Below, one piece after another: positions 16,501 through 23,394 of a stretch of 45,225 bases of DNA. Both the position numbers and the translations under genes were made by a program. Position 1 is the first letter of the stretch; every line of letters starts with the position of its first letter. The DNA lies in contig NZ_LR732912.1 of assembly GCF_902506065.1 (NCBI RefSeq), forward strand, positions 3,937,612-3,982,836. The letters run 5' to 3'. The notes under the pieces are model-generated. The model worked only from the letters and a program-made list of their open reading frames with translations, was not told where the DNA came from and ran no database searches. The stretch comes from Arthrobacter sp. 9V (GTDB lineage Bacteria; Actinomycetota; Actinomycetes; Actinomycetales; Micrococcaceae).

Positions 16501-16725
16501 CTCGGCCAGGACCACCATGTAGCGGCCGTCCTTGTAGGCGCTGGGGTCAAGGTTCTTCTTGGCCACGCCTGCAACATTCCCGGGCGTCTCCGGGGCGGGA
16601 GCGGCCTGGGCCGGCATCGCCATGGACGAGAGGAGCAACGGCAGGCCAACGGCGAGCGCCGCAGCCTTTCGGAGTCCCCCGCTTCTGACGAAGCTCTTTC
16701 CTTGTGATTTCACGAGTGGTTGCAC
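13537..16725 (-). CDS. Secreted S8 family serine protease (subtilase)
   Basis: The 1062-residue precursor begins with a signal peptide ending AQAAPAP and an inhibitor-I9-type propeptide (about 60-180, with YMVVLAEKPAATYDG and NGFSANLT). The subtilisin domain carries the full triad: D205 in GVIDTGY, H306 in DSHGTHTAS and S631 in GTSMASPHVAG. A protease-associated (PA) insert lies between His and Ser (about 450-590, with VVVCDRG). After the catalytic domain come fibronectin-like and beta-sandwich regions. The C-terminus is a hydrophilic, Lys-rich tail (DEEDPKKDKKDKKPRGK) without an LPXTG motif. The enzyme should be exported and self-activated by propeptide removal. Two inverted repeats lie just upstream. 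The SSI-like genes 4-6 kb away are possible inhibitors. Confidence 0.95.
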   Translation of the reverse strand: MQPLVKSQGKSFVRSGGLRKAAALAVGLPLLLSSMAMPAQAAPAPETPGNVAGVAKKNLDPSAYKDGRYMVVLAEKPAATYDGGTAGLAPTKPEEGKKLDANSAEVKEYQQHLQQKQQEVAKQENVTIKRDFTTAVNGFSANLTADQAINLAKDPKVLMVAPDTQYAPDYSTSDFLKLSGPNGTWATQYGGQDNAGKGTVVGVIDTGYTPSNPFFAGEPVGPLVGNPQVGVPYRTPDGKIAMLKADGDTFVGECQPGTDTGADYDGSACNSKVLSTHYFADAFLETVPPENRAPEEVISPVDVDSHGTHTASTAAGNGNVDAVVDGRSFGTTSGIAPAAKLSVYKVCWEDTDPATGGCYGSASVDAIEQAILDGVDVLNYSISGSTTSTTDPVSLAFLSAASAGIFVATSAGNSGPTASTVNHGAPWLTTVAATSFSQELQGTVEFSDGSKFRGASIMNREVTGAGVVLSTNAASGEGNAALCAPGSLDPAKVAGKVVVCDRGVVDRTAKSAEVLRGGGVGMILVNLTDSSLDTDKHVIPTVHVNPPATQAIKDKVTANPAITVSLLNRDTTGLPAEAQPQIAGFSSRGPLLATDSDLLKPDVSAPGVAILAGVSPIGTGGDNFGFLSGTSMASPHVAGFGALILGKNPQWSPATVKSAMMTTAGPVKLANGAVNKDVFATGAGQVDPAKVLTPGLVYDATTEDYLKFIQGTGMDLGMEGLGTTAARDMNVPSFALGNLAGKIEVTRTVTALTPGLYRASVNVPGVNVKVTPSVLNFGAAGEKKTFKVQFENNSAALGEFAMGSLSWQGANKTVTSPIAVRPQSVIADKALTFTGTGPNGSGTINITSGTNLPVGVTVDGLSKADSSAVELVPGPFAGETNASNYVKKVTVGEGSALAKFSVISSNEAADFDMLVLTPSGQQLPAATASASETLSVPNPEAGDYYVFANLYASPNNQATKATVDAAVLGANQGNASVTPNPIRLANGKTGQISLNWKNLEPGSYIGRLTFAGTSEPSFVTVLVNPGGTVVVPDEEDPKKDKKDKKPRGKIRADEPTQSNNAG

Positions 16726-16766
16726 CTTTCACTGAGGGAGGACCAGGCTCCATCGCCCAGGCCTGT

Positions 16767-16807
16767 CAACTTTAAGTTGGTTGAACCTTTGACAGTTCTT
16801 GTCAAAG
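16767..16807 (-). promoter_or_regulatory. Two inverted repeats upstream of the subtilase
   Basis: CAACTT-T-AAGTTG (16767-16779) and CTTTGAC-7 bases-GTCAAAG (16787-16807) lie 42-82 bases before the subtilase start. The second repeat contains TTGACA on the minus strand, which could be a -35 element, so a regulator bound there could block transcription. No matching -10 box is obvious. Confidence 0.45.
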
Positions 16808-16974
16808 CCGCGCAACCAGCCGAGTCACAGAGTACCTAGTGAGAGCCGAATATGACATACAGCACATTTCAGGAATTTTGTCTTGTCACAGAGCCGGTGA
16901 TTCGTCATGAAACTTAAGAGCGGACGGTAGCCTCGAGAACATACCGCCCACCCGCCCTGACCCTTGGAGCCGCA

Positions 16975-17922
16975 GTGAAAATCCTCGTCCCGGACACCAT
17001 CGAGCTGGACCTCTCGGAGCTTTCCGTTCCGGAGAAAGAGGTGGCGGTGTATCAGGTGGACAAGCCCATCCCCGGCGAGCACCGGGACGCGGAGGTGCTG
17101 GTGGCCTGGCGGAACACCGCGGAGAACCTGAGCGACGCCGCCAAAACGATGCCCTCCCTCAAGCTGGTACAGACGCTCGCGGCCGGCCCGGATTCAGTGT
17201 TGGCAGCAGGCTTCGCGGACAACGTGGCCATCACATCAGGCCGCTCACTGCACGACGGCCCCGTAGCCGAGCACGCGCTGGCACTGATATTGGCTGCCGT
17301 GCGCCGCCTGGACCAGCTAGCGGAGTCCCAGCAGGACTCCACGTGGAATGAGCCCTTCAACGCCGCGCAGTCCGCGCCCGACACTGAGCAGTTGTACACG
17401 CTCGACGGCGCCAACGTCACCGTTTGGGGCTTCGGTTCGATCGCGGGGCGGCTGGCTCCCCTGCTGGCCGCTTTGGGCGCGAACGTCACTGGAGTGGCCG
17501 GTTCCAAGGGTGAACGTTACGGCTTCCCCGTGGTGGCTGACGACGAATTCCACCAGGTCCTGCGCACCACGGACGTCCTGGTTTCCATCCTGCCCGCTAC
17601 CCCGGAAACCGCGGATGCCCTGAACGAAGACGTCCTCCGCTCCCTCCCGGACACTGCCATCTTTGTCAACGTCGGGCGCGGAGCCACGGTGGATGAAGAC
17701 GCCCTTCTGGCAGCACTGGAGGAAGGAAAATTGCGGGTTGCCGCACTGGATGTCACCAAGGTTGAACCCCTACCCGCCGACTCAAAGCTGTGGGGAGCGC
17801 CGAACCTGATCATCACACCGCATGTGGCTGGAAACCGCCCCAAGGGTGCCGCCAAACTTGTCACCGCCAACGTCACAGCGCTCAAGGAAGGCAAGCCACT
17901 GACCAACCAGGTTGCCGGCTGA
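16975..17922 (+). CDS. D-isomer-specific 2-hydroxyacid dehydrogenase family protein
   Basis: This 315-residue protein fits the NAD-dependent D-2-hydroxyacid dehydrogenase family, which interconverts 2-hydroxy acids and 2-oxo acids. The split catalytic domain surrounds a Rossmann fold with VWGFGSIAGRLAPLLAALGANVTGV (GxGxxxG). The catalytic residues are in expected contexts: Arg in NVGRGATVDEDALL, Glu in KVEPLP and His in ITPHVAGN. The exact substrate cannot be told from sequence. The start is GTG at 16975 with a TTGGAG site. The gene is divergent from the subtilase across a 249-bp region. A small hairpin followed by Ts ends it. Confidence 0.92.
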   Translation: MKILVPDTIELDLSELSVPEKEVAVYQVDKPIPGEHRDAEVLVAWRNTAENLSDAAKTMPSLKLVQTLAAGPDSVLAAGFADNVAITSGRSLHDGPVAEHALALILAAVRRLDQLAESQQDSTWNEPFNAAQSAPDTEQLYTLDGANVTVWGFGSIAGRLAPLLAALGANVTGVAGSKGERYGFPVVADDEFHQVLRTTDVLVSILPATPETADALNEDVLRSLPDTAIFVNVGRGATVDEDALLAALEEGKLRVAALDVTKVEPLPADSKLWGAPNLIITPHVAGNRPKGAAKLVTANVTALKEGKPLTNQVAG

Positions 17923-17944
17923 GCCAACCAAGTTGCACGTTGAC

Positions 17945-17968
17945 GCCTGACGATCAGGCCATATTTTT
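17945..17968 (+). terminator. Terminator after the hydroxyacid dehydrogenase
   Basis: A 6-bp stem GCCTGA/TCAGGC with a CGA loop (17945-17959) is followed by CATATTTTT. It is a weak but plausible intrinsic terminator. Confidence 0.55.
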
Positions 17969-17984
17969 CATTGCCTCACAATAG

Positions 17985-17996
17985 TAAGCATGCTTA
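17985..17996. promoter_or_regulatory. TAAGCATGCTTA palindrome upstream of manganese catalase
   Basis: A perfect 12-bp palindrome lies 75 bases before the catalase start, preceded by CTCACAATAG. A near copy with the same flank occurs at 9134-9145. A role in stress control is inferred from context. Confidence 0.5.
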
Positions 17997-18071
17997 TGGT
18001 AGGTGGGTCCGGGGTGGCCAGCAGAGGGATTCCACTCCAAACACGCAGCATGAACAACGTGAGGAATCGCA

Positions 18072-19016
18072 ATGTACCTGCACACCCAACTTCTCATCAA
18101 CGAAATCGCCGCTGACGAACCCGATCCCGCCGCAGCAAACGCCCTCCAGGAAGGTCTCGGCGGACAATTCGGTGAGATGCGCACCATGATGCAATACCTG
18201 TTCCAGAGCATGAACTTCCGAGGCGACCCCGCTTCAAAGCCCTACAAGGACCTCCTCCAAGGGATCGGAACAGAGGAGATCAGCCATGTGGAACTCATTG
18301 GAACCACCATTTCGCAGCTTCTTGATGGATCACCGCGCTACCAGGGCAAGAAGAACGATCCCGTGGACGAGCCCGGAGCAAAGGGTGCCACTCCCCTGAA
18401 CATCGCATTGGACCACAGCAACATCCACCACTACCTTGTAGGTGCGCAGGGCGCGCTGCCGGTGGATGCAGCGGGCAACCCCTGGAGTGGTTCGTACGTC
18501 TACAACAGCGGCAACCTGGTGCTGGACCTGCTTTACAACCTCATGCTCGAATCAACCGGCAGGCTGCAGAAGTGCCGAATTTACGAGATGACGGAAAACA
18601 AAACAGCCCGTTCCACCATTGCTTACCTGATTGTCCGCGACCAAGCGCATGAGAATGCTTATGCAAAAGCGTTGGAAAGCCTGGGAGTGAACTGGGGCAA
18701 AGTACTTCCCATTCCCAAGACCAACGCGGAGCAATTCCCGGAAGTGAAGAAGCTGTTGGACAAGGGGCTGCAGAGCATCCAGTACACCTTCAGCGCTGAC
18801 AACCTGAGCGAGGCCGGCAAGCTCTTCCGTGGAGCGTCCCCGTCCAACGACGGCACCGAGCTGAGCACCGACGTCATGCCTGACGGATACCCCATCACTA
18901 TCTCCCCGGAGCGCAAGGAAGAATTCGCGCCGGGACTGGACCCCGAGCTCCTGGCTTTGATCCAGGCCGTGGCCGAGCAGGAGCTGCAGGACGCAAACAA
19001 CCCCAAGGGCAGCTAA
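18072..19016 (+). CDS. Manganese (non-haem) catalase
   Basis: This 314-residue protein should convert hydrogen peroxide to water and oxygen at a di-manganese centre. All five expected ligands are present with the spacing of the Lactobacillus plantarum enzyme: E35 (GGQFGEMRT), E69 and H72 (TEEISHVE), E160 (LMLEST) and H193 (RDQAHENAY). The four-helix ferritin-like core occupies about the first 200 residues; the C-terminal arm is typical of the family. The start ATG at 18072 follows a GTGAGGAA-like site. A palindrome lies upstream, and a strong bidirectional terminator separates it from the convergent DUF1540 gene. It probably serves in peroxide defence in the cytoplasm. Confidence 0.96.
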   Translation: MYLHTQLLINEIAADEPDPAAANALQEGLGGQFGEMRTMMQYLFQSMNFRGDPASKPYKDLLQGIGTEEISHVELIGTTISQLLDGSPRYQGKKNDPVDEPGAKGATPLNIALDHSNIHHYLVGAQGALPVDAAGNPWSGSYVYNSGNLVLDLLYNLMLESTGRLQKCRIYEMTENKTARSTIAYLIVRDQAHENAYAKALESLGVNWGKVLPIPKTNAEQFPEVKKLLDKGLQSIQYTFSADNLSEAGKLFRGASPSNDGTELSTDVMPDGYPITISPERKEEFAPGLDPELLALIQAVAEQELQDANNPKGS

Positions 19017-19023
19017 AGCGCAC

Positions 19024-19067
19024 AAAAAAGCGGGCCTGACCTCCGTTGAGGTCAGGCCCGCTTTTTT
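19024..19067. terminator. Bidirectional terminator, catalase/DUF1540
   Basis: A 14-bp GC-rich stem (19030-19043 with 19048-19061) flanked by six As and six Ts lies between the convergent catalase and DUF1540 genes. Confidence 0.95.
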
Positions 19068-19075
19068 CGAAAATA

Positions 19076-19366
19076 TCAGGCGTGCTCGTATGTCAGGCAG
19101 TCAGCGGCTTCGCGTCCAGGGCCAACCCGTACATTGTGCGCTTCGCACATGAGGTTGTTGTTGTGGACACACTCGGAACGCTGGCAGGCGCCTACGTGTG
19201 CGAGGACCTTCGGAAGGCCGCCCATGGCATTGGTGTCAATGAATGTTGCGCAGGAAGCGTGGTCCTGTGTTCCACCAATGGTGATTCCAAAGGCAGTGCA
19301 TCCATCATGGTTGAATCCGCAGCTGCCAACGCTACAGGCGGATACCTCGGCAATGTGTTCGGTCAT
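19076..19366 (-). CDS. DUF1540 cysteine-rich protein
   Basis: This 96-residue protein has two copies of a Cys-rich unit: ACSVGSCGFNHDGCTAFGITIGG...ASCATF and ACQRSECVHNNNLMCEAHNVRVG...ADCLTY. Each has four cysteines and a conserved Asn, as in DUF1540. The family probably binds zinc or another metal, but its role is not established. An AGGAGG site lies right before ATG 19366. The gene converges on the manganese catalase and shares its terminator. That proximity and the metal-binding look suggest a link to metal or oxidative stress, by inference only. Confidence 0.9.
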   Translation of the reverse strand: MTEHIAEVSACSVGSCGFNHDGCTAFGITIGGTQDHASCATFIDTNAMGGLPKVLAHVGACQRSECVHNNNLMCEAHNVRVGPGREAADCLTYEHA

Positions 19367-19526
19367 TGTTCCTCCTGGTTTGGATCTGAAAAGGTACTGG
19401 GGACCAACCCCTCGTGTCTTTCCAAACTACGCCGGAATCACAACATTTAACCGCTTTGAATAGCGCATTTCTATGTGCCCTAATCCGCGTCATTCCGCAG
19501 GAAAACGGCCGTTTTTAGGATAGGTT

Positions 19527-19712
19527 TCACTTACTCGGAGTGCGCAGGGCGTCACTGATTTTGGCGCGCGTTTCAGCGTCCAGCGGAGCGGTCACCCGGC
19601 TGTTTCGCGCGGCCCGGTCCGCCATGACCTTCTGGATGACCATTCGGCCCAAACCCGCAAAAACAGCTGCAGCCACAACGCCCAGCACCATCGATTTCGG
19701 TTTCTCAGCCAT
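19527..19712 (-). CDS. Small membrane-associated hypothetical protein, 61 residues
   Basis: One hydrophobic segment (MVLGVVAAAVFAGLGRMVIQKV, about 8-29) is followed by a basic, then mixed, tail (MADRAARNSRVTAPLDAETRAKISDALRTPSK). I do not recognise a family. The N-in single-helix layout is plausible for a small membrane protein. The ribosome-binding site is weak, so the gene is only moderately supported. Confidence 0.55.
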   Translation of the reverse strand: MAEKPKSMVLGVVAAAVFAGLGRMVIQKVMADRAARNSRVTAPLDAETRAKISDALRTPSK

Positions 19713-20018
19713 GCCGCAATCCTAGTGACGCGGACCACCCGGGGAAAGTACCGCCGTCGGGACTCCAACCGGTCAATTTCCCCCGCCGCGGCGGGGTGTC
19801 CTCGCACAATCGGGCTGAATAGGGTATGTGCGCCGCTCCCGGTAGAATAGGTGTGCAAGCTCGCGGAGCGCCCCCCATGCCGTTCAAACATTGCAGTTCA
19901 CAACCGTGTTTAACCCTGTGTTCAAGACGCTGTTTGGATGCGGCTGAACGGCGTGAGACGGCACCTCCGCGGCAGCCTTATTTAAGGTTCACCCAACTCA
20001 CCGCACAGGAGTTACCGG
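19713..20018. other. Intergenic region upstream of purS
   Basis: There is no convincing gene in these 306 bases. A TAGAAT box at 19843-19848 could be the -10 of the pur promoter, though no good -35 box stands at the right distance. The remaining 170 bases form an untranslated leader for purSQL. I see no recognisable purine riboswitch fold by eye. Confidence 0.5.
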
Positions 20019-20270
20019 ATGCCCCGGATCGTCGTTGACGTCATGCCCAAGCCCGAGATTCTGGACCCCCAGGGGAAGGCCATTGTGGGTGCCCTGCCCC
20101 GCCTCGGCTTCAACAGCTTCAGCGCAGTCCGCCAAGGCAAGCGCTTCGAATTGACGGTTGACGGCGAGGTGACCGACGCTATCCTGGCCCAGGCCCGCGA
20201 AGCTGCCGAGACGCTCCTGTCCAACCCGGTGATCGAGGATGTTGTCAACGTCGAGGTCGTCGAGGCCTGA
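20019..20270 (+). CDS. purS: Phosphoribosylformylglycinamidine synthase subunit PurS
   Basis: This 83-residue protein has the PurS pattern: IVVDVMPKPEILDPQGKAI near the start, the central GFNSFSAVRQGKRFEL and C-terminal LLSNPVIEDVVNVEV. PurS bridges PurQ and PurL in the multi-subunit FGAM synthase, the fourth step of de novo purine synthesis. An AGGAG site lies upstream of the ATG. It is first in purS-purQ-purL, and purQ starts one base after its stop. Confidence 0.96.
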   Translation: MPRIVVDVMPKPEILDPQGKAIVGALPRLGFNSFSAVRQGKRFELTVDGEVTDAILAQAREAAETLLSNPVIEDVVNVEVVEA

Positions 20271-20271
20271 T

Positions 20272-21042
20272 ATGACATCCATCCCTTTGATTGGCGAGGC
20301 TGTGGCAGTTGCCGCAGAGCCCCGGCTGGCCGGCGCGAAGGTCGGCGTGGTTACTTTCCCCGGCACGCTGGATGACCGCGACGCCGCCCGTGCAGTGCGG
20401 CTTGCAGGCGCCACGGCGGTCCCGCTCTGGCATGCTGACGACCACCTCGGTGATGTTGACGCCGTCATCATTCCCGGCGGTTTCTCCTACGGTGACTACC
20501 TCCGCGCAGGCGCCATTTCGCGTTTCGCTCCGCTGATGTCCAAGATCATCGATGCAGCGAACTCCGAGGCGAAGCTCCCCGTGCTGGGTATTTGCAATGG
20601 CTTCCAGATCCTCACCGAATCGCACCTGCTGCCCGGTTCCATGATCAAGAACGACCACCTGAAGTTCATTTGCCGGGACCAGACGTTGCGCGTGGAAAAC
20701 GCCAACACTGCCTGGACCGTGGACTACACCAACGGCCAGGAAATCATTGTGCCGTTGAAGAACCAGGACGGCCAGTACATCGCGGACGAGAAGACCCTGG
20801 ATGCCCTTGAGGCTGAGGGCCGTGTGGTGTTCCGCTACGTGGGCTTCAACCCGAACGGTTCCCGCCGCGACATCGCCGGTATCTCCAACGCTGCCGGCAA
20901 CGTGGTGGGCCTCATGCCGCACCCGGAGCACGCTGTGGAGACCGGCTTCGGTCCCGAGTCCCTTGATGGCGCTCCCCGCGACACCGACGGCCTGGGCTTC
21001 TTCACCTCCGTTTTGACCAAGATTGTGGGAGGCGACAAGTGA
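20272..21042 (+). CDS. purQ: Phosphoribosylformylglycinamidine synthase, glutaminase subunit PurQ
   Basis: PurQ releases ammonia from glutamine for PurL. The 256-residue protein is a class-I glutamine amidotransferase: VGVVTFPGTLDDRDA, IIPGGFSYGDYLRAGA, the nucleophile C108 in GICNGFQ and the catalytic pair in PHPEH. About 22 residues precede the usual start of homology (PLIGEAVAVAAEPRLAGAK). ATG 20272 is chosen because it follows the purS stop by one base. Its stop overlaps the purL GTG start (GTGA), showing tight translational coupling. Confidence 0.96.
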   Translation: MTSIPLIGEAVAVAAEPRLAGAKVGVVTFPGTLDDRDAARAVRLAGATAVPLWHADDHLGDVDAVIIPGGFSYGDYLRAGAISRFAPLMSKIIDAANSEAKLPVLGICNGFQILTESHLLPGSMIKNDHLKFICRDQTLRVENANTAWTVDYTNGQEIIVPLKNQDGQYIADEKTLDALEAEGRVVFRYVGFNPNGSRRDIAGISNAAGNVVGLMPHPEHAVETGFGPESLDGAPRDTDGLGFFTSVLTKIVGGDK

Positions 21043-23348
21043 CCACGGAAACCACCAAGAAGTTCAACATCGACACCGTTGAGCACGCCGCCAAGACCCC
21101 GGACACGGAACTCCCGTGGGCCGAGCTGGGCCTGAAGCAGAACGAATTCGACGAGATCGTCAAGGTCCTGGGCCGCCGCCCTACCGGCGCCGAGCTGGCC
21201 ATGTACTCCGTCATGTGGAGCGAGCACTGCTCCTATAAGTCCTCCAAGAACCACCTCCGCCAGTTCGGCGAGAAGGTCACCGAGGAAATGAAGAAAGACA
21301 TGCTGGTGGGCATCGGCGAGAATGCCGGCGTCACCAATCTGGGCGACGGCTGGGCCGTCACCTTCAAGATCGAGTCCCACAACTCGCCGTCGTTCGTTGA
21401 GCCGTACCAGGGTGCCGCTACCGGCATCGGCGGCATTGTCCGCGACATCATCTCCATGGGCGCCCGCCCGGTTGCCGTGATGGACCCGTTGCGCTTCGGT
21501 GCGATCGACCACCCGGACACCGCCCGCGTCATGCACGGTGCTGTTGCCGGCATCGGTGGCTACGGCAACTGCCTTGGCCTGCCGAACATCGGTGGTGAAA
21601 TGGTGTTCGACTCCGTTTACCAGGGCAACCCGCTGGTGAACGCACTGGCCGTGGGCGTTATGCGCCACGAGGACATCCGCCTGGCCAACGCTTCCGGCAA
21701 GGGCAACAAGGTTGTCCTCTTCGGTGCGCGCACCGGTGGTGACGGCATTGGCGGCGCTTCGGTGCTGGCTTCGGAGTCCTTCGACGACACCAAGCCTTCC
21801 AAGCGTCCTGCCGTCCAGGTGGGCGACCCCTTCGCTGAGAAGGTCCTGATCGAGTGCTGCCTGGAGCTCTTCAAGGGCTCGCTGGTTGAGGGCATCCAGG
21901 ACTTGGGCGCTGCAGGTATTTCCTGCGCTACGTCCGAGCTCGCCTCCAACGGTGACGGCGGCATGGAAGTTGAACTGACCTCCGTCCTGCTGCGCGATCC
22001 CACGCTTACCCCGGGTGAGATCCTCATGTCCGAGTCGCAGGAACGCATGATGGCCGTGGTCACCCCGGAGAACATCGCAGCGTTCGAGGCTGTTATGGAC
22101 AAGTGGGCCGTGGAGTACTCCTGGTTGGGTGAAGTCACCGACACCGGTCGCCTCATCATCACCTGGGAAGGCGAAGTAATCGTCGACGTCGATCCCCGCA
22201 CCGTTGCGCACGACGGCCCGGTCTACGACCGTCCGTTCGCCCGCCCGGAGTGGCAGGACTCGGTCCAGGCCAACGCCTTCACCGGCTCCGTAGAGGACGC
22301 AGGCCGTCCGTCGGCTCCCACCGAGCTGGCCGCAGCCGTCACCGAGCTGGTGGCATCACCGAACATGTGCAGCAAGGCCTGGATCACCAAGCAGTACGAC
22401 CGCTACGTGGGTGGCAACACTGCCATGGCATTCCCGGACGATGCCGGCGTGGTCCGCGTTGACGAGGAAACCGGCCTGGGCGTTGCCTTGGCTACCGACG
22501 CCAACGGCCGCTACACCTACCTTGAGCCGTACCAGGGTGCACAGCTTGCGTTGGCTGAGGCCTACCGCAACGTTGCCACCTCCGGTGCCATCCCCATGGC
22601 TGTCAGCGACTGCCTGAACTTCGGCTCCCCCGAGGACCCTGATGTCATGTGGCAGCTGGCCGAAGCCATCCGTGGCCTCTCCGACGCCTGCATGGAACTC
22701 GGCATCCCCGTTACGGGCGGCAACGTTTCCCTGTACAACCAGACCGGCACCACGCCGATCCACCCCTCCCCTGTGGTGGCAGTCCTGGGCAAGCTCGACG
22801 ACGTCGCCCGCCGCACGCCGTCGGGCTGGCGCGAGGACGGACAGGCCATCTACCTGCTGGGCACCACCGCAGCAGAGTTGGACGGGTCGGAATGGTCCAA
22901 CCTTCGCGGCCACCTCGGTGGTTTGCCGCCGAAGGTTGACCTCGCAGCAGAGCGCGAGCTGGGCGAGATCCTCATCAACGCTTCCCGCGACGGCATGGTT
23001 GATGCAGCACACGATCTCTCCGAAGGTGGCCTCGCGGCTGCTTTGGTGGAGTCCTCGCTGCGCTACGGCGTGGGCGCCCGCATCGCCCTTGAGGAACTCA
23101 TGGAGCGCGACGGCGTGGACCTGTTCACGGCCCTCTTCTCCGAGACGCAGGCCCGGGCCATCGTTTCCGTGCCGCGCTCCGAGGAAGTCCGTTTCAAGGA
23201 CATGTGCACCGCCCGCGGCTTCGCCCACCTCCGGATCGGCGTTGTTGACGCTGCCGGTGGAAAGCTGGAGATCAACGGCGTGGACGAGCTCTCCTTGGAC
23301 GCTCTCCGCGAAGCACACGAAGCCACCCTGCCGAAGTACTTCGGCTAA
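21039..23348 (+). CDS. purL: Phosphoribosylformylglycinamidine synthase, large subunit PurL
   Basis: This is the 769-residue short form of PurL used with separate PurS and PurQ. It performs the ATP-dependent amidation of FGAR. Visible blocks include MYSVMWSEHCSYKSSK near the N-terminus, FKIESHNSPSFVEPYQGAATG with the ATP/Mg region, ARTGGDGIGGAS, ISCATSELASNGDGG and, in the second half, PVTGGNVSLYNQT and DLSEGGLAAALVE. The start is GTG at 21039, overlapping the purQ stop, with GGAGG upstream. A strong terminator follows, so the operon ends here. Confidence 0.97.
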   Translation: MTTETTKKFNIDTVEHAAKTPDTELPWAELGLKQNEFDEIVKVLGRRPTGAELAMYSVMWSEHCSYKSSKNHLRQFGEKVTEEMKKDMLVGIGENAGVTNLGDGWAVTFKIESHNSPSFVEPYQGAATGIGGIVRDIISMGARPVAVMDPLRFGAIDHPDTARVMHGAVAGIGGYGNCLGLPNIGGEMVFDSVYQGNPLVNALAVGVMRHEDIRLANASGKGNKVVLFGARTGGDGIGGASVLASESFDDTKPSKRPAVQVGDPFAEKVLIECCLELFKGSLVEGIQDLGAAGISCATSELASNGDGGMEVELTSVLLRDPTLTPGEILMSESQERMMAVVTPENIAAFEAVMDKWAVEYSWLGEVTDTGRLIITWEGEVIVDVDPRTVAHDGPVYDRPFARPEWQDSVQANAFTGSVEDAGRPSAPTELAAAVTELVASPNMCSKAWITKQYDRYVGGNTAMAFPDDAGVVRVDEETGLGVALATDANGRYTYLEPYQGAQLALAEAYRNVATSGAIPMAVSDCLNFGSPEDPDVMWQLAEAIRGLSDACMELGIPVTGGNVSLYNQTGTTPIHPSPVVAVLGKLDDVARRTPSGWREDGQAIYLLGTTAAELDGSEWSNLRGHLGGLPPKVDLAAERELGEILINASRDGMVDAAHDLSEGGLAAALVESSLRYGVGARIALEELMERDGVDLFTALFSETQARAIVSVPRSEEVRFKDMCTARGFAHLRIGVVDAAGGKLEINGVDELSLDALREAHEATLPKYFG

Positions 23349-23356
23349 GGACAGTT

Positions 23357-23391
23357 AAAAACGCGGGGCCATCCAGATGGCCCCGCGTTTT
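23357..23391. terminator. Terminator between purL and the GGDEF-EAL gene
   Basis: A 15-bp perfect stem (23358-23372 with 23377-23391) with A-run on the left and TTTT on the right lies between convergent genes and can serve both strands. Confidence 0.93.
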
Positions 23392-23394
23392 GGT

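Noticed and set aside
19826..20038. Short plus-strand frame before purS
   Set aside because: No ribosome-binding site or conserved sequence; it crosses the purS start in another frame and lies in the leader.
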